The notes: generated from the sequence alone by a model not told the origin. Numbered from the stretch's first letter, positions 50,307-61,912 are shown. The stretch is DNA of 64,000 nucleotides from Blasia pusilla (GCA_050084515.1 CM114273.1:10354001-10418000), one strand, 5' to 3'. Numbers and translations: made by a program.

Positions 50307-53300
50307 TTAAAATACTTCGCACTTCTTTGAGGGAAAAATTGGTTGGTGGATTCCTACTCCTACCTCTGACTCTCTTAAAACTACTAGCAACACATAGTAC
50401 ATGTGCTTACAAGGGAAATACCTTTTGCCACTTGTCTCTCTTTGGACAAAGTCATCACATGAACATGTGGGAAAGCAACAGATGTGCACCACATACACCC
50501 CTCTGACACTTGAATTTACAGTGTTGACCCAATACATCCTTCCTATTCCATTGCCACTCAAGACATCTTTCGTGGCGATGATCTCCATTTTTGCCTCCCG
50601 AGATGATGCAATTCGCTTTGCTCTCTCCACCGTTGGCCTACACATTCTGTTTCTCTTCACCCCATTTCTAGACTCAAACAGAAATAATGGATTGAGATCA
50701 TCCACCTTCTCCGGGTACATGTTGACATCAATCTTGGGTTGAATACGAAATATGAAGGTCTCTGTAATGCGAACATGCTCCGAACTTCCCCCGTCTACGA
50801 GTTTGAAACTGGCACTTGTAAGATTGTCCACTTTGTCTTGAGTGCATTTCGTACCTGCGGCAATGGGCCAAATCGTGGGGGTATTCCCCGGAGCTCCAAT
50901 CGCAGCCGGATAAGACTTTCGGAAAGCGCAAGATTCATTTGGGCAGAAGAAGTACTTCAATTGATCCCCAGTCCTCGTGAAACGATCAAAGGTTTTGAGT
51001 CCCCAAAACCAGGCGGTCGCGTCGATCCTTGTATGATTCTTATTTAGGAAAGTGCCGCATGCTCTCCTAATGCCATCGGATCCTGCCTTGTAGAAATGGT
51101 CCACGTCCTAGGTTGCTCCGAGATATATGCCACCGTTTTAGGTTGCAATCCACCTCCATTACCGGAATCCCATATTGTTGAACCACCCCAGTGACAGGAT
51201 GTTGCGAACTTCTAGCAACGGAGGGCTTTTGAAATAAAACATTCACTGAATTTGGAGAAGTAACTCCATCACGGATTTGGGACGGGTCCGGGGTCCCCGA
51301 ATACCTGGGCGGCGTAATTTCCTCATCCAAATCAATCACCGGATTCGTTCCTCAATGCTGCCTCTTCACCTGCTTGAAGTCAAGATACTTATCTGGTCTC
51401 CACGAGTCTCGCTCGGACTGCTCTACCACCATCTGTATGGGACGTCTTGAAACCCGCCAAAAAATATCCCCACCAATGTGTATGTCTTGCTCGAGTGGAG
51501 TTCCAGCTACGCACCGGTTGAAGGCTTCCACATACATTTTTTCATCACCAGATCTCACAGCCGCCCTGACATAGAGCTCGTAGATCGACAACCCCTTTCC
51601 TTTTGTTATGCCTTTTGTGAGGAAGATATGGGATGCTGCAGACTGTAGCATTGCTCTTGCCTGGTCTTGTTGGCATGCCTCCACAAGTGAAATTCGTTGG
51701 TATGCTTGTGACGACCTCCAAGAGGAATGAACACTTTCTGCTCCACTTGTGTTGGGGCAGAGGGCATTTTCATGAACGTTCAATCCCTGCAACGACGGCA
51801 ATGTTAGAAGGGAACGAAAATAACTCATGAGTCAAAGAAATAAGTGCCCTGTCGGAACCAGACGGGTTGCACACCCGAGGCATCCCATGAACGACTCTGC
51901 GACTCATCGGGTCTCGACGTGTTGTAACCTTAAACCCACCTACTGCAACCCGTCAGAACCAGACGGGTTGCAAGGCCGAGGCATCCCATGAACGACTCTG
52001 TGACCCGTCGGGTCCCGACGGGTTGCACACTCGGGTTGCACAAAAAATCAGGATGCAACCCGTCGGTTTCCGTCGGGTTGCACACTCGGGCAACCCGTCG
52101 GTTTCTGTCGGGTTGCACACTCGGGCAACCCGTCAGTTTCCGTCGGGTTGCACACTCAGGAAACCTGTCGGTTTCTATCGGGTTGCACACTCGGGCAACC
52201 CGTCGCATCCGACAGCTTGCTTGGTTTCTTCGGTTTGAAATCCCTAGAGTTCCCACGCTTCTCACCCTAAGCTACAACTTTACAAACAATTCTCAGCGTG
52301 AGCTTGACAAGACAAAATAGTGAACTCACCTGCCGCATGAAGTTTCCCCATTGTCTCATACGTACAGTCCACCAACTCAACCAAGAGCTGAACTCTTTGT
52401 ACTTCCCCTCAATCGCATGCTTCCTCCACCACCCATGAAGTTCTTCCTGGCATTCCATGGCCTGCTTCAAGGTTTTGCTGTCCTTGCAGCGTTGGAGTAG
52501 AGTGACATGCTTTGTCCTCTTATTCTCCTTGATGCAAGATTTGGTGTACCGGTCTGATCGTTGCCAATGGAAAGCATCCGACCTTTCCCTCTCCGGTTGA
52601 ACCTCTCCACCCCAGAACACTTCCTGGATAGCAATCCACCCAGGTTGTGCATTGTCTGCCATGAACCCATGAATTTCCGGAGGTGGCCTTTTGTTTTCCT
52701 TCACCACCTCCAATACGAGTAACCAGCACATCTTCAAACTCCCAACGTCTTATGCCTTTACTTCACAGACAAATATAGTTTTGAGTCCCTTCTCCACGTG
52801 GTCATAAACGTGAGCACCCATCGTCAATCATCCGTTCAGCACTCTGTAACAAATATCAAAGCTTACCCAACTCCCGTAAAGATCTTACCCTTCCCTCATT
52901 CGATCTATAAGATCGAGGCCACTCGACGGACCTGTCGTTGATATTTTGAAGACATAGGCCTTGGATCCCTCGCCTCCTTGGCCCATGAACTGCCATCTCT
53001 GAATGAATGGAAATCTGGAGTTGGCCTTGATTCTGGCGATGGCATCCATTTCGGCCTTCTTTCCATCCAGAACCCGTATTTGACGCAGAAAATTCCGGAA
53101 GCATTCAGGATCAGCGAGAAATTCGAGATTTTCTCAGAGTTGTTTCTCCTCAACCGCCGTGATCTCGCCCTATCTAGGGATTCCAAGCAATTGTTCACAA
53201 ATTTGTGATGCCGTTGTGAGCTTGATCACTCCGGGCTTTGAACCCTGAGAGTTTCTGTAGACCTCGGTTACTTTCTTCGCCACATCCTCCTTGATGTGTC

Positions 53301-54336
53301 TCTGAATTGCATCGGTCACAGGATGAGTGTGGGAGCCAACATGAACTGCCAGCCTTGTGTACTCTGACGTGGAGCCCAAGTTGTGGACAAGGAAAAATAT
53401 GTATGCAGGACACGCTCCAACGCAGAAGGGTGATGCGTGACAATGAGGACATCGATGGCCTCCCGGCGGTATGGTGGCACCGACCTCGTATGGAGTTTCT
53501 GCATTCTTGGGGGGGAATTGCGACGTATCGACTCGCCCGTTGTGCTCTAGATACGGGCATGGTAGACTTCTACACTCCAAGGCTCCCATGCATTGGCGGC
53601 GGGAGACAATCCAAGGACCATCTGGAATTGAAGCACTAGTCCGTTGAAGCCTGCACCATCGATGACAATCAGACTTTCTGTCCATACCCTTCAGGCGTCC
53701 TCCATCTTTCTTTTGAGCAGGAGCAGCAAGTGGAGGCAACTCAAAAATGCAATTACCATCGTACGTGGGCGGTAGCTCATCGACAAGAATGTGCTTGAAC
53801 ATTTTCAAGGCCAGAGACGAATGCAAACTATTGCCTGATACTCGCAAGAGGAACGAGTAGGCGGACAGAGGGCCCGGTTGGTGTCCGACAGATCCACTGT
53901 GGTTGATAACATCCGGAATCTCTTCAGGAAGAACATTGATACAAGCGTGTGAAGTTGAAGTTGAAGCCGGATCTGCAGAGCTTGGAGTTGCAAACGTAGA
54001 GCTCGGAGCACTAGGAAATTCTAGACCGTCTACTTGGGAAACAGACGAATTCAGGGGCAGGCCGTAAACTCTGTATTGACGATTTGCTAGAGGTAGGAGA
54101 TTCCATACTTTACGGTCTGAGGTCACTGGCTAGACCGTCTCACCTATTATGTCTTCCGTACCGTCCACCCTAACATCTTTGGATACAAAGATGGTTCCAA
54201 TTTGGAGAAGAAATCGAACAGACAGAAAATTTTCATCCACTGCTATGAAAGACTCACGAGCTTGGGGTCGAATGATTTCTGATTGAGGAAGGGCCACCAG
54301 ATGACTGCCACAAGTGAGCTTAACATAATTATCCAT
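50307..54336 (-). pseudogene. MULE-type transposase, both exons, copy D
   Basis: Exon 1 is 52330-54336 and exon 2 is 50307-51786, about 1,160 codons together. Order of regions: unknown N-terminus (1-220); Cys/His-rich finger (about 230-340) with CPYLEHN, GHRCPHC, GACPAYIFF and HVGSHTHPV; linker with ITTASQ-type helix; DDE-like core (about 470-620) with a candidate first Asp in HVYDHVEKGL, second in GFMADNAQPGW, and SDAFHW where MULEs have CxxH; then helical regions; then the SWIM finger near residue 1,115 (CSCDD...FPCKHMY). The intron keeps phase 0 (MRQ|GLNVHE). Stops near 54130 and 53170 and frameshifts in both exons inactivate it. Confidence 0.78.
51787..52329 (-). repeat. Transposase intron of copy D with a 35-bp tandem palindrome array
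   Basis: Bounded by GTGAGT (minus, at 52328-52329) and TTGCAG (minus, ending 51787). Besides ordinary palindromes near 51848, 51912, 51947 and 51995, a tandem 35-bp repeat starts at 52055, 52090, 52125, 52160 and 52195: 27 bp of palindrome-like sequence plus the 8-bp spacer ACACTCGG. In most units the second arm reads CCGTCGGG, not CCGACGGG, so the pairing is broken by one base. Confidence 0.8.
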
Positions 54337-55504
54337 TCCCTGAAATTTCGTACGGGAGGAGGGTGAGAATAAGAATGAGAATGAGAATGTGAATGAGAAT
54401 TTTTAATTTAAAGTGAATAGGAAAATAGATACTCCTGACAAATTTTTACTGACAAGATGAATTCGGAAGGTGACATTGTATGACACAATGGATCCAATTC
54501 TATTGCAACACATTCAATTCTGTTGCAATGTGTTACCGGATTTGGGAAGCAGAGACGTGGGTTGCGAAGCACACTTCATTTTGTTGGAACCCGTCGGAGT
54601 CCTGGTAACTCAAAACTTTCCACAAGCTAACCGAAGCCTGCAACCCATCGGCTTCGGACGGGTTGCACGCTTCTTCCAAACATGGTCAAAGCTGGCAACC
54701 CGTCGCTCTCCGATGAGTTGCTCGGATACCGCTCCTTCTTGCCCGAAGATGCCGGAGGTGTGCAAACCGTCTGTTCCCAACGAGTTCCACGGGTGCTGCA
54801 CCTATTTGCCCAAAGAGGGCGAGGCGTGCAACCCGTCGCCCTCCAACGGGTTGCGCAAGGGCCTCGCCTTGTGGTGCTTACATGAAGGAAGTGTGCAACC
54901 TGTCAGACTCCGATGAGTTGCGCGGGAAGCCCGCGTTCTTAACCCTTGAAGAGGGAAGCGTGCAACCCAACGGTCTCCGACGGATTGCCTCGGTACGTAC
55001 GGTTCCCGTCCCAAACACGGCGGAGGCGCGCAACATGTCGGTCTCCGACGGGTTGCGCGGGTACCTCGCGTTCTTGTCCGAAGACGACGGAGGCGCTCAA
55101 CCCGTCAGTCTCCGACGGGTTGCCATTTTTCACCTCCGGACTTCCGTAACCTCCGGCACGTCGCCGTCGAAAGGACGACGGGACCCAACGGTCAGCCCAA
55201 CGGCTAGAAAAGTATAAATAGGGCAGAAATCGCTCATTTCCGGTTTCTCATTTCGCAATCTCCATTCCTCACTCTCCTGCATAGCAACTGATCAGATACC
55301 AAGGGGCGTTTCACACGGCGAGTCATCGCGAGTCGATACGAGGGAACGAGAGCGAGATGGTTCGACCGAACGAGAGCGAGACGGTTCGACTGAACGATCG
55401 CGAGACGATTCGAGCTACCCATCAAGGCGACTCATCTCAAGATCAGCAAGGCAATTGATCAAGCGATTCATCGTGGACATAGGTGGAGGCATTTTCCGGA
55501 AAAA
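54337..55504. promoter_or_regulatory. Divergent promoter region of copy D with palindromes
   Basis: Gene 1 (plus) has TATAAATA at 55213-55220, about 285 bp before its ATG (55505). Gene 2 (minus) has only an AT-rich TTTAAATT-like stretch near 54405 in place of a TATA box. About nine palindromes lie at 54590-55130 (for example 54643, 54827, 54893, 54960, 55029, 55096), spaced near 67 bp. A stretch at 55310-55440 repeats CGAGACGGTTCGA-like words in the probable gene 1 leader. Confidence 0.72.
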
Positions 55505-56225
55505 ATGACGAGGAAAAAATCACAAGCCAACAAGTCTGGGAGCTTCACTCCGAAGTCCATTAGGACTCCTGCGTCAGCATCTCCACGGCCTCGTTCGGCA
55601 AATGAAATAAGGCAGCAGGAAATCAAGGAGCGGGAAAGGGAAGCGGAGATGCACAACTAGGAGCTTCTTGCGAGACGTGTTCAAGAGGCGCTCGATAAAC
55701 AGAACGCAGAGGCTGAGACGTCGCAAGCCTTGAAGAAAAGGATCGCCGACGAAAAGAGAGAAAAGAAGCGTCTGGACGCGCGTTGATGAGAGAGAGGTAA
55801 TTGGCTAAAGCGAGGAGGAAAAAGCGATAGCCATTGCGATAGCCCCGCCTGGCCCAACCAAAAGTGTTGAGATGCGGGAAATGTCCCCGATGAAGTCCGA
55901 GGACACAATCAACATAGCGGAAATGCTAGAAGTTCAAATCACGGACGATGAGGTCATGAGGACCGCCAGCGTGGAGATGGTGGACATTGCGGAAGAAGCC
56001 GGAGAGCGGTCATTCTCGTCTCCAAGCACGGCGGAAGACATCGACCTCTATCGGATCGACGAGTTCCCACTCGATTTGCGAGCTTCTGTCTCAAACAAGT
56101 TGGCTGGTCAAGAAACCGACCCAATTTTCGAGCGGGTAAGAGAGGATCTGGGTTTTTTTAATTATGTGAATTGCAATTCATTGGGAATTCAGTGTAGCTT
56201 ATTGATCTTTTCCCGGTTTTGACAG

Positions 56226-56714
56226 GTGGTAAAGCAGATGGCACTCATGGAAGGCCACAACGCCCCGAGGATTCCACTCTTCCGATTGCGGACAATGGAA
56301 TACGTCCGCGAAATCCAGTCCGACGAGGACATCGCGAAGCTTAAACAATTGGTGGCGACTGCATCCTACGTCGACAGCTTTCCTCCCTTCTATGTTCAAC
56401 CTTACAACGAGCATGGAACCCAAGCCCTGGTTACGGAGGAGGACTTGGATAAAGTCAACACATTCTGGAGGATGAGAGACCAGGATTTCAGAAGGCAAGT
56501 AGAGGGCGGAACATTTGGATGAGGAATTCAGTGGATGGAGGAATCGATATTTCTTCGGACAATGGGATGGAAATCAGAGGTTCATGGCGTGGACCAAGTT
56601 TGCGGAGGAGCGGCCCAACTCCTTGGAGGCACATTTTTGCGTGAAGGCAGTGGTCCTTCATCCATTCCCTCATCACATGGCGACGGTGGAGATGGCAATG
56701 CATGCCATGAACAC
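56226..56714 (+). pseudogene. Gene 1 exon 2: ParB/sulfiredoxin-like domain, copy D
   Basis: The exon encodes VVKQMALMEGHNAPRIPLFR, a helix with R-x-I-x-S-D-E-D-I-A-K-L like the ParB segment that precedes 'eLa.sI', then VQPYNEHG. After a frameshift near 56508 it reads FGQWDGNQRFMAWTKFAEE, where copy C has DGNHR. In ParB-type folds the DGxHR motif lies at the nucleotide-binding/catalytic site. In bacteria and phages ParB-like domains are often fused to DNA methylases of this class, which supports reading the whole protein as one unit. Motif-level assignment only. Confidence 0.55.
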
Positions 56715-57354
56715 GTGAGTATCTTCTTGTTGGGTCGGGACTGTTGTTGGGATGCTTTTGGCCAAACGCAACTCGTCCAACTCCGACGAGTTGCTCGATT
56801 GATGAATGGGTTAGGTTTTTTTTTGCCGAAAGCAACTCGTCGGACTCCGACGAGTTGCTCGACTCGATGCTATTTGAGGATGATTTTGAAGAATGCAACT
56901 CGTCGGACTTCGACGAGTTGTTCGACTGACCATAGATTTAATAAGTTTTCGGCCCAAAGCAAACCGTCGGAGTCCGAAGGGTTGCTCGACTCGCCGCCTT
57001 TTCAGGATGTTTTTTTGAAGAAAGCAACTCATCGGACTCCGACGAGTTGTTCGACTGACCGCAGGTTTTGTATATTTTGTGCCCAAAGCAACCCGTCGGA
57101 GTCCGACGGGTTGCTTGACTCGAAACTGTTTTTGGCCGAAATCAACTCGCGTCAAATTGCAAGTTTCCATTCAATTGCGCAACCTGTCGGACTCCGACGG
57201 GTTGCTATGTTCACGTTAGTATGTTCAATTGCACAACCCGTCGGAGTCCGACGGGTTGAAACCAGGCATTAGCAAATCTGAATGCAATCCGTCGGAGTCC
57301 GACGGGTTGCAGGAACCCATGTAATTTTTTGACGGGTTGAGTTTGGATGTGCAG
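56715..57354 (+). repeat. Gene 1 intron 2 with palindrome array, copy D
   Basis: It begins GTGAGTATC and ends GGATGTGCAG. About ten palindromes occur between 56768 and 57315, spaced 55-75 bp, with cores alternating between CTCGTCGGA/TCCGACGAG and CCCGTCGGA/TCCGACGGG. It is the inverted counterpart of the arrays at 21463-22262 and 43662-44595. Confidence 0.85.
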
Positions 57355-59358
57355 GATTGTATCAGAGGGGAATGTCACCCACCACTGGATCCAGGACTGC
57401 GATCGGGTGAAGAAGGTGCTTACGACGCACCCGGGAGAGTACAAGGGGTTCTTGGGCGACGCCCTTGTAAATCAAATGCTAGCAAAGGATGCTCGGATAA
57501 AAAAGAAAACTTGGGCAAATAAGTTTATTTCCCAAGATGCAGCCGTAACCATCCTTTGATGGTCGAAGATACAGGCCGCGAAAAAGAGCGCTGCACTGGA
57601 GCTGGAGCAGAGGGAGAAAGTATCTGGGTCTGAGCGTGCGAAATTCATCCAAGCTGCAGTATCTACAGCCACAAAATACACGGCGAGCAAGATGCAACGA
57701 TACATCAGCATTCTCAACCCCCAACTTGGTCCGGAGTTCTACAAGGAGCTGAAGGCGATTATCAAGCGCCAGTGAAAAGGGATGAAGATCCGCAAGGTCG
57801 GATTGGGGAGAAAGTGTCCCTGGATCGCGTGCATTGGTTTGCGTTGTCCGGCATAAGCAAGTTTAGGAGGATCCAATCGATGAAAATCAGTCTCGAGGGC
57901 ACAGAGGCCCAGAAGAGGGCGGCACACCATCCTCCGGGTGTGTCCGATCCAGTGATCTCCCACTGGCTACGCGACTAGTCGTTCTGGGACGCGTTGTGGG
58001 TTATCGGGAAGTCCGTGCTGGACGGTCTGCAAGCGAAGCTCAAAAGATTAGAGCCCATTCCGAACGAAGCAAACCTCGAAAGTTCTATAGATTTCGAGGT
58101 TTGGCTCAATGACATCCGAGACAAGCCAATAGAAAACCCAGGATTCAAGACAATGTTCAAGGTTTGCGTCCTCCCTCAGGCAGAGCTTGACAACGAAATC
58201 GAGGGGAACAAACGGGATCAAGCAAAGAAGAAGCGAGATCTACAGGAGCAGACGGCCGATTTAGTTCGAGTAAAAGTTGCTCAACGGATGGTCTTCAGGT
58301 ACCTCGTCCAGTGTAAGAATGCAGGTACCTGGGGAAAATTACCGGCAGCCTTGAAGTTGTGGGCTTTGTCGCCTGATGGAGAGACATTCTCCATGTACAA
58401 CATGGAGGTGAGGCAGCACATGTCTGATTGGGAGGTGGAGAATTGCCCCATTTGGCTTGATGTCAACGACCCTGAAGACATCATCGATAAGGATTTACGA
58501 GTGCTTCATGATGTACTGGCCTCAGGACAAGACAACATCCCCAATTTTGTGCAGCCTAAAGACTTCGGAGGAGGAGGTGCGGAAGAGCAAGCCCACGAGA
58601 GAGTTGAGTTGGCTTCCAAGGTCCGCACAGCCAAAGAAAAATCCACAGCGGGTCTCAAAGGCAAGGCGAGGGGAGGGAAAAATTCTAAGGCCGAGTCTTC
58701 CCAAAGAGAGGCTGAAGATTCAAGGCCAGAGGTGGAATCGTCCGGGCGAGCGTGGAGAGAGGGTCGGACTAGGTCCTCGGCGAAAAAAACCCCACCAGAG
58801 TCTGAGGTCATAGAGAGCTCGACAAGCCATCCGCAGACTCGGGAGAAGCGGAAGCGAGAGGTGCCAGGGTTGTCCCAAGGAGAATACAGTCCATCATCCT
58901 TGGGAAGACATAGACAAACAAGGACCCGGACAAGCGTCCTCCTTTATTTGATGAGCTGAAAAGCTTCAGTTCTCAAGCGTCGACACCAGCCATCGATAAA
59001 TTGACAACGCTGGGGACGGAAGCTCCAACGAAACGGGACGGTGAATGGAGTGGTCGAAGAGGTTGCGGTGGATCTCTTGATCGCTGATCTGCCCTCGGGG
59101 TTGCGACTGTGGGGCGAGAATCCGTCGGACGGGGTACTTGAGTGGAATGTGCCGCTCTCTTATGACCAAATCGCGCTCTTGTTCTCCTTTGCAGACGCCT
59201 ATCTGAGTGACAGGGGTTGCTTCTTGGTGTTGACTGGAGGGAGCGAGGACGAACTCTCCAACCTACAGTGCGTCAAGAGGTTGCTAAAGTGGAGGACGGC
59301 GCAATCGTGGATCATAAAAAACGAGTACCCACTCCGATCCGCGACGAGTCACATTCGG

Positions 59359-59920
59359 GTAAGGCTCAATTCCTGTAGTATGATCTCAATTATATTTTAA
59401 AATTCGGGTAAGGCTCAATGAGTGTTAATCTCCGTTATTTTTGTCCGTGAGCACCCCGTCGGAAGGCGACGGGTTGCTGGCTTAGAGCAGCCCATGCTCG
59501 GCTGAGAGCAACCCTTTTCGGTTTCCGACGGGTTGCATCTTTCCCACATACAGCGGGAAAACCGTGGTGTATCTGCAACCCGTCGGAACCCGATGGGTTG
59601 CGTTGCTTTTGGTTTTTCCCTGTATTTCCGGAAAGTTGCAACCCGTCTGATAGCAACGGGTTGCTCTCAGCCGAGCATGGGCTGCTCTAGGCTAGCAACC
59701 CGTCGCCTTCCGACGGGTTGCTCACGGACAAAACCAACGGAGAGCCCGACGGGTTGTTTTTAGTCCTTGACCAACCAGTCGGAAGGCGACGGGTTGGTCC
59801 GGGACAAAACAACCCGTCGGACTCCGACAGGTTGATCCAAAGTTAGTAATTGAAAAAGTTCTCTAGGGTCAAGCCGACTTCTTTAGTTGCTGACATTGTT
59901 TCCAACGTGCTTCTTTACAG
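59359..59920 (+). repeat. Gene 1 intron 3 with palindrome cluster, copy D
   Basis: Bounded by CGG|GTAAGG and TTCTTTACAG. About nine palindromes lie at 59450-59845, many with GGAAGG or CCTTCC centres, so only the outer arms pair. Successive palindromes are sometimes inverted with respect to their asymmetric centres (compare GTCGGAAGGCGAC near 59457 with GTCGCCTTCCGAC near 59702), indicating inversion or a larger local inverted repeat. Confidence 0.75.
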
Positions 59921-60686
59921 ATGGACCACTCCTACGTGTACTGCTTCGTTCGGCCCGAGCATAATTTCCAGGTGTTCAAGATCCAGGATCCTGTGGATCC
60001 ATGCTCAGATGGGTACAGCTTAGATAGTTTGTACAATCCCCCCCGGTGAATTTACATGCAAGACAGTACCCCACTTCTGGGAGGAAGGGAAAAATTGGCA
60101 GCCCTGATACAAACGCTCATCGAGCTCTGCTCAAGGCCGGGTGACTTGGTGTTCGACTTAGTGGGACTTTCAGGGGCAAGTATCAAAGGCGCCTAGCAAA
60201 GTGGCAGGAACATTCTCTGCCTCGAGGGAAGGCAGGAACTATTTGACCTTTGCAAGGAGGCAAAGGCAGAATACGAAAGGCTCGTTGGGGCGTACAACTC
60301 TCCACCGAAGCCGAGAGCTCCGATTCCAGACGCACCATTGGTTGTGACTCCATCGTCACTTCCAACGATTCCAAAAATCGGGAGGGCAAGGCCGAAAGTA
60401 ATTTTGCAAGAGCTCTCGGACGATGACGAGTGAGTTCAAAGAACTCAACGACCCAGCTTGACTTCAGCGTTTGGAGTAGGGAGTTTTTTGATGATGAGGC
60501 AAAAGATTTCATAGAATAGATCAAATGTACATCCTATCATCCGAGCTTTTTTTGGATGATATAAAGGAGAAGATTTTTTCGAACAATGGTGGTGCTCGTA
60601 AAATTTTGCTGAAATTTTTTTATGTCTTTTCAAATGTGATCGCCTATGTAGTCCGCGGACTTCTATTTTGCAACATGTTCGAACTG

Positions 60687-60836
60687 GAGAGCCTCTCCAG
60701 TTCGCCAACATTTTCGATCCCCGTCTACAATCGGCCAAAGGAGCCACTTGTATCCCAGGACATTCCTTTTGTACTGTCACCGAGGAGAGTTAGGAGTAAA
60801 TTTGTAGATGACGAGGCTGAAGAAATCATAGACTAG
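60687..60836 (+). pseudogene. Duplicated terminal exon (E5b), copy D
   Basis: It encodes PTFSIPVYNRPKEPLVSQDI, then RRVRSKFVDDEAEEIID and a stop. Its end parallels exon 5a (REFFDDEAKDFIE, 60468-60519), about 300 bp upstream, and the downstream sequences (GTACAT...CCGA..., TAAAGGA.AAGATTTTTTC) also repeat. The first half seen in copy C is missing here. Confidence 0.5.
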
Positions 60837-60839
60837 GTC

Positions 60840-61903
60840 AATTGTACATTTCCGAGGTTCCTTCGGAGGTAATAAAGGACAAGATTTTTTCAACCCATAA
60901 TGGTGTTTGTAAAAGTTTGCTGAAATATTTTGTTGGACTTGTGGATTGTGTTCTTTTAGCTACTTAGAATTACAATTTTGCAACCCGTATGATTCCGACG
61001 GGTTGCAAATTTTTGCTTTTTGCCCATTGCAACTTTTTAACCACTTCCAGGCAAGCTGTCGGATTCTGACAGGTTGACTGCTTGAGTGATCGAACTCTTT
61101 CCCCGTGAGACCAACTTCTGACGCATTGTGGCAGGATTCTTAACGTTTGGCTCGTTCCCCTACATTCGTCAAACCAGTTGTAGGCTTCTTTTCTTGTCTA
61201 AGATGTGCAGGATTCCTACTACCTGTCGGATTGCCATTTCGGATTCCCAACCTGTTAGATCGTCGTGGGTGCAGGGTGGAAGAAAATCACTTCTAAAAAT
61301 CTTTCCTTTCTTATGGTGAGCTTTCTTACGAGTTGGGAGGGGTGCAGCTTCTCGATTTCTCAGCCTCAGGATCTGAATGAAGGGACATCAGTTCCTCTTT
61401 ACTCCAAACAGCTAACAATCTTTTGGTTCAATTATCCTCTCATGTGTTCACATTTCACAAAGTTGGTCTTGAGCAGACACCATTCATAACCAACAGAAAG
61501 TTGGTTATGGGGCAATTTAGGGGAGGCCATGATGCAGGCAAAAATCCCTGCAAAAAGAGAGGTTGGCATCCGGGTGGTCCTCCAGCAAAAATACCCATAG
61601 GCACTGCTTTTTGTAGACCGAGACAGGTAATGTTAAGAAACTTAGGCTCACATGGAGAGTGATGGAAAAATGTTTGTAGTGGTCTTATGATATCTACTTT
61701 TTTTTCGCCCCCAGGAAAAAGGAGGTTTTTTTAGGGCCAAATGTGGACCACTACCTACTCTGTTCTAAAGATTTCCCTGAATTTGAAAGCAAACAAAAAT
61801 TTCAAATATGTCAAAAAGTTTTGAAGAGAGGAGGCGGATTTGGCCCCTTTTTTTTAAGAGAGACTCTCCTCTCTTACTCTCTCCTGCCAAAATACCAGCC
61901 CCC
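60840..61903. repeat. Gene 1-side terminal region of copy D
   Basis: Non-coding. It matches the left terminal regions of copies B and C in inverted orientation, including the terminal ~160 bp (GAAATTTGAA-type AT stretch, GGCGGATTTGG, CTCTCCTCTCTTACTCTCTCC). Palindromes lie near 60979 and 61053. A short hairpin is formed by CCAACTTTCTGTTGG (61487-61507 area). Confidence 0.7.
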
Positions 61904-61912
61904 AGAGTGGTC
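61904..61912 (+). repeat. Right target-site duplication of copy D
   Basis: AGAGTGGTC, matching eight of nine bases of GGAGTGGTC at 49859-49867. The sequence that follows (CATCTGTAAAGAAG) is the E4 start and intron 3 acceptor of copy E, which confirms the empty-site structure. Confidence 0.85.

Larger units (their letters stand above)
55505..60519 (+). pseudogene. Gene 1, copy D: ParB-like / beta-class methyltransferase-like protein
   Basis: Exons with clean GT..AG sites: E1 55505-56135, E2 56226-56714, E3 57355-59358, E4 59921-60429, E5a 60468-60519, about 1,230 codons. Approximate residues: 1-210 charged N-terminus (MTRKK, Glu/Arg-rich helix); 210-375 ParB/sulfiredoxin-like domain; 375-800 unknown helical region (QRYISILNPQLGPEFYKELK, AHHPPGVSDPVISHW); 800-920 basic Ser-rich linker; ~944 methyltransferase motif IV as DLPSGL; ~1,114 motif I as FDLVGLSGAS. 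Motif IV before I is the beta-class order of N4-cytosine/N6-adenine enzymes. An amber codon in E1, frameshifts in E1, E2 and late E3, and stops in E4 inactivate this copy. Whether any intact relative methylates DNA is unknown. Confidence 0.7.
49868..61903. mobile_element. MULE copy D: end-to-end element (12,036 bp) inserted in copy E
   Basis: The left terminus is GAGGTGCGGTAAGAGG and the right terminus is ...CCAAAATACCAGCCCCC, in reverse complement GGGGGCTGGTATTTTGG. The ends share only a loose GRGG...GGTA pattern followed by GAGA-rich sequence, so terminal inverted repeats are weak. Content, left to right: 3' UTR, transposase (minus), divergent promoter with palindromes, gene 1 (plus), duplicated last exon, terminal region. 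It is flanked by a 9-bp duplication and interrupts gene 1 of copy E. It is the reference copy for the family's structure. Both genes contain stops or frameshifts. Confidence 0.88.

Noticed and set aside
39081-61903. One giant 22.8-kb element with ~10-kb inverted arms
   Set aside because: Inverted similarity between 39081-48931 and 49868-61903 is real, but copy D has its own target-site duplication and ends at 49868, so it is an independent insertion beside copy C.
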